Of a stretch of DNA of 33,887 nt, positions 32,454 through 33,887 are shown in pieces. Positions within the stretch are counted from its first letter, which is position 1. Each line of letters starts with the position of its first letter. The stretch is from contig JAFGBA010000084.1 of NCBI GenBank assembly GCA_016933395.1, positions 1 through 33,887 of the forward strand, read 5' to 3'. The position numbers and the translations under genes were made by a program. The DNA comes from Sedimentisphaerales bacterium (GTDB lineage Bacteria > Planctomycetota > Phycisphaerae > Sedimentisphaerales > SM23-30). The notes beneath the pieces were generated by a model, which saw nothing but the letters and a program-made list of their open reading frames with translations, did not search any database and was not told where the DNA came from.

Positions 32454-33887
32454 ATGGCCGAAACCATTAACGTTTTTCCCCGCCAACTCGGCTTTGCTTT
32501 TGACGCCGAGGAGCAGTCAGATACCCCCATGGCCCAAAGCAAGAAAACAAAAAAAAACACTCCCAAAAGCACTACTCGAAAAACCGGCAAAACGGCCGTT
32601 AAAGAAAAACCAGGCAGGTCGAAATCGTCTTCAAAAACCGAAGTAGTGACATCAAAGGAAACCAAAGTCATCCCTCGGCGTACGGTTCAGGCGTTGAGCG
32701 ATGACCATATCGAAGCCAAGGCCAAAGAGATGGCCGGCGCCCAGCGGGAGATCAGCGTCAGTGAATTTTTCGCCAAAAACCGGCACCTGCTCGGTTTTGA
32801 CAATCCCCGCAAGGCGTTACTTACCGCGGTGAAGGAGGCCGTGGATAATTCGCTGGACGCCTGTGAGGAGGCGCATATCCTGCCCGATCTTGAGATTGCC
32901 ATAAAGCAACTGGCGGAAGACCGCTTTGTTATTAGCGTGCAGGACAACGGGCCGGGTATCATCAAAAATCAAATCCCCAATATATTTGGCCGCTTGTTAT
33001 ACGGCAGTAAATTTCATCGTCTGCGCATGAGTCGCGGCCAGCAGGGCATCGGCATCAGTGCGGCCGGCATGTACGGATTGCTCACGACGGGCAAACCTGT
33101 AAAAATCGTCTCCAAAACCGGCCCGCGCGCCCAGGCGCATTATTATGAATTGCGCATCAACACCAAGGTGAACCGTCCGGAGATCATCAAGGACGAAACT
33201 ATCGAGTGGGACGCCAAAAGCGGCACCAAGGTCGAGATCGAGTTGGAAGGGCGGTTCCAGCGCGGCCGGCAAAGCGTTGATGAATATCTGGCCCAAACCG
33301 CCATCACCAATCCGCACGCCCGCATTCGTTATCTTGCCCCGGACGGACAGGATACGGTTTACGAACGTGCTGACGGCAATGTCGTCGAAGTGCCCAAGGC
33401 CATCAAGCCGCATCCTTACGGCGTTGAACTGGGCGTCTTGATGAAAATGGCCAAGGATACGGCCGCCAAGACCATGACGTCATTCCTCACCGATGAGTTC
33501 AGCCGGGTCAGCGACCGCGTCAGCCAGGAAATCCTCTCCAAGGCCAAACTTTCATCGCGCAAAAATCCGCATCAAATCACCCCCGCCGAAACGGAACATC
33601 TCCATCGCGCCATCAACGAAATTAAAATCATGGCGCCCAGCACCGACTGCATCGTCCCCATCGGAGAGGAGGCCTTGCATAAGAGCCTGCAGCGCGTCGT
33701 GGAAGCGGATTTTTATAAGGTCATCACCCGCCCGCCATCGGTTTATCGCGGCAACCCCTTCCAGATCGAAGTGGCCCTGGCTTACGGCGGTACAACCGGT
33801 GATGCGGAAGACGGCGACGAGGACGATGTCTTCGAAAAGGGCAAAAACGGCGCCAACGGCGACGAACAGCAAACCATGCGCGTCATG
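32454..33887 (+). CDS. top6B: DNA topoisomerase VI subunit B (3' end beyond window)
   Basis: At least 478 residues, still open at the window edge. A roughly 75-residue Lys/Ser/Thr-rich extension precedes the GHKL ATPase domain. That domain has N box EAVDNSLDA (Glu128, Asn132), G1 DNGPGI (from Asp164) and G2 SRGQQGIGISAAGMY (from Ser193). The middle part (SKTGPRAQAHYYELRIN, VEIELEGRFQRGRQSV, PHARIRYLAPDG) matches the H2TH/transducer arrangement of Top6B. Its partner TopVIA would carry the DNA-cutting Tyr and is expected just downstream. AGGAGG seven bases before ATG 32454 is a very strong ribosome-binding site. It relaxes supercoils and decatenates DNA as an A2B2 type IIB enzyme. Confidence 0.92.
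   Translation, partial: MAETINVFPRQLGFAFDAEEQSDTPMAQSKKTKKNTPKSTTRKTGKTAVKEKPGRSKSSSKTEVVTSKETKVIPRRTVQALSDDHIEAKAKEMAGAQREISVSEFFAKNRHLLGFDNPRKALLTAVKEAVDNSLDACEEAHILPDLEIAIKQLAEDRFVISVQDNGPGIIKNQIPNIFGRLLYGSKFHRLRMSRGQQGIGISAAGMYGLLTTGKPVKIVSKTGPRAQAHYYELRINTKVNRPEIIKDETIEWDAKSGTKVEIELEGRFQRGRQSVDEYLAQTAITNPHARIRYLAPDGQDTVYERADGNVVEVPKAIKPHPYGVELGVLMKMAKDTAAKTMTSFLTDEFSRVSDRVSQEILSKAKLSSRKNPHQITPAETEHLHRAINEIKIMAPSTDCIVPIGEEALHKSLQRVVEADFYKVITRPPSVYRGNPFQIEVALAYGGTTGDAEDGDEDDVFEKGKNGANGDEQQTMRVM

Noticed and set aside
1-33887. CRISPR arrays, tRNA or rRNA genes, and insertion sequences
   Set aside because: None was seen: no regularly spaced repeats with unique spacers, no cloverleaf-like segments and no transposase-like frames.

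Overview
The window most resembles a Planctomycetota chromosome, probably of the Phycisphaerae kind. This is an inference from gene content, not a database match. The cues are a complete type II secretion (Gsp) operon with planctomycete-style pseudopilins, DUF4190/prepilin-like proteins, a cytochrome c-554-like multiheme protein fused to a phosphoesterase-like domain, and a bacterial DNA topoisomerase VI B subunit. No RNA genes, IS elements, phage genes or CRISPR arrays were found.

Layout. (1) 41-4228 (+): a GspF/PilC platform protein and three pseudopilin-like proteins, one with a large beta-rich passenger. This is the tail of a type IV pilus/T2SS-like cluster cut by the left edge. (2) 4238-12025: a phosphate-starvation module. 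phoB-phoR (-) and pstS-pstC-pstA-pstB-phoU (+) diverge from a 256-bp region holding 11-bp-phased direct repeats that look like Pho boxes. It also holds a consensus -10 so close to phoB that its mRNA should be nearly leaderless. (3) 12224-15019 (+): pyruvate phosphate dikinase with its own promoter, followed by three hairpins, the last a strong intrinsic terminator. (4) 15221-16819 (-): two tandem paralogous DUF4190/pseudopilin-like membrane proteins. (5) 17151-18674 (+): membrane-anchored multiheme c-type cytochrome with a degenerate metallophosphoesterase-like domain. (6) 18904-32350 (+): a full gspCDEFGHIJKLM operon interrupted by one lipoprotein gene on the opposite strand between gspC and gspD. 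(7) 32454-end (+): topoisomerase VI subunit B, truncated by the window edge.

How they work together. PhoR/PhoB should sense phosphate limitation through PstSCAB-PhoU and activate pst. The Gsp operon encodes the outer-membrane secretin (GspD, with five N1-like periplasmic repeats rather than the usual three), inner-membrane platform (C, F, L, M), cytoplasmic ATPase (E) and pseudopilus (G, H, I, J, K). No prepilin peptidase (GspO/PilD) lies in the window, so it must be encoded elsewhere. The most unusual items are the elongated secretin with its Pro-rich GspC partner and the adjacent antisense lipoprotein (possible pilotin), the bacterial topoisomerase VI, the CX3CH haem-like motif, and the phased Pho-box-like array.
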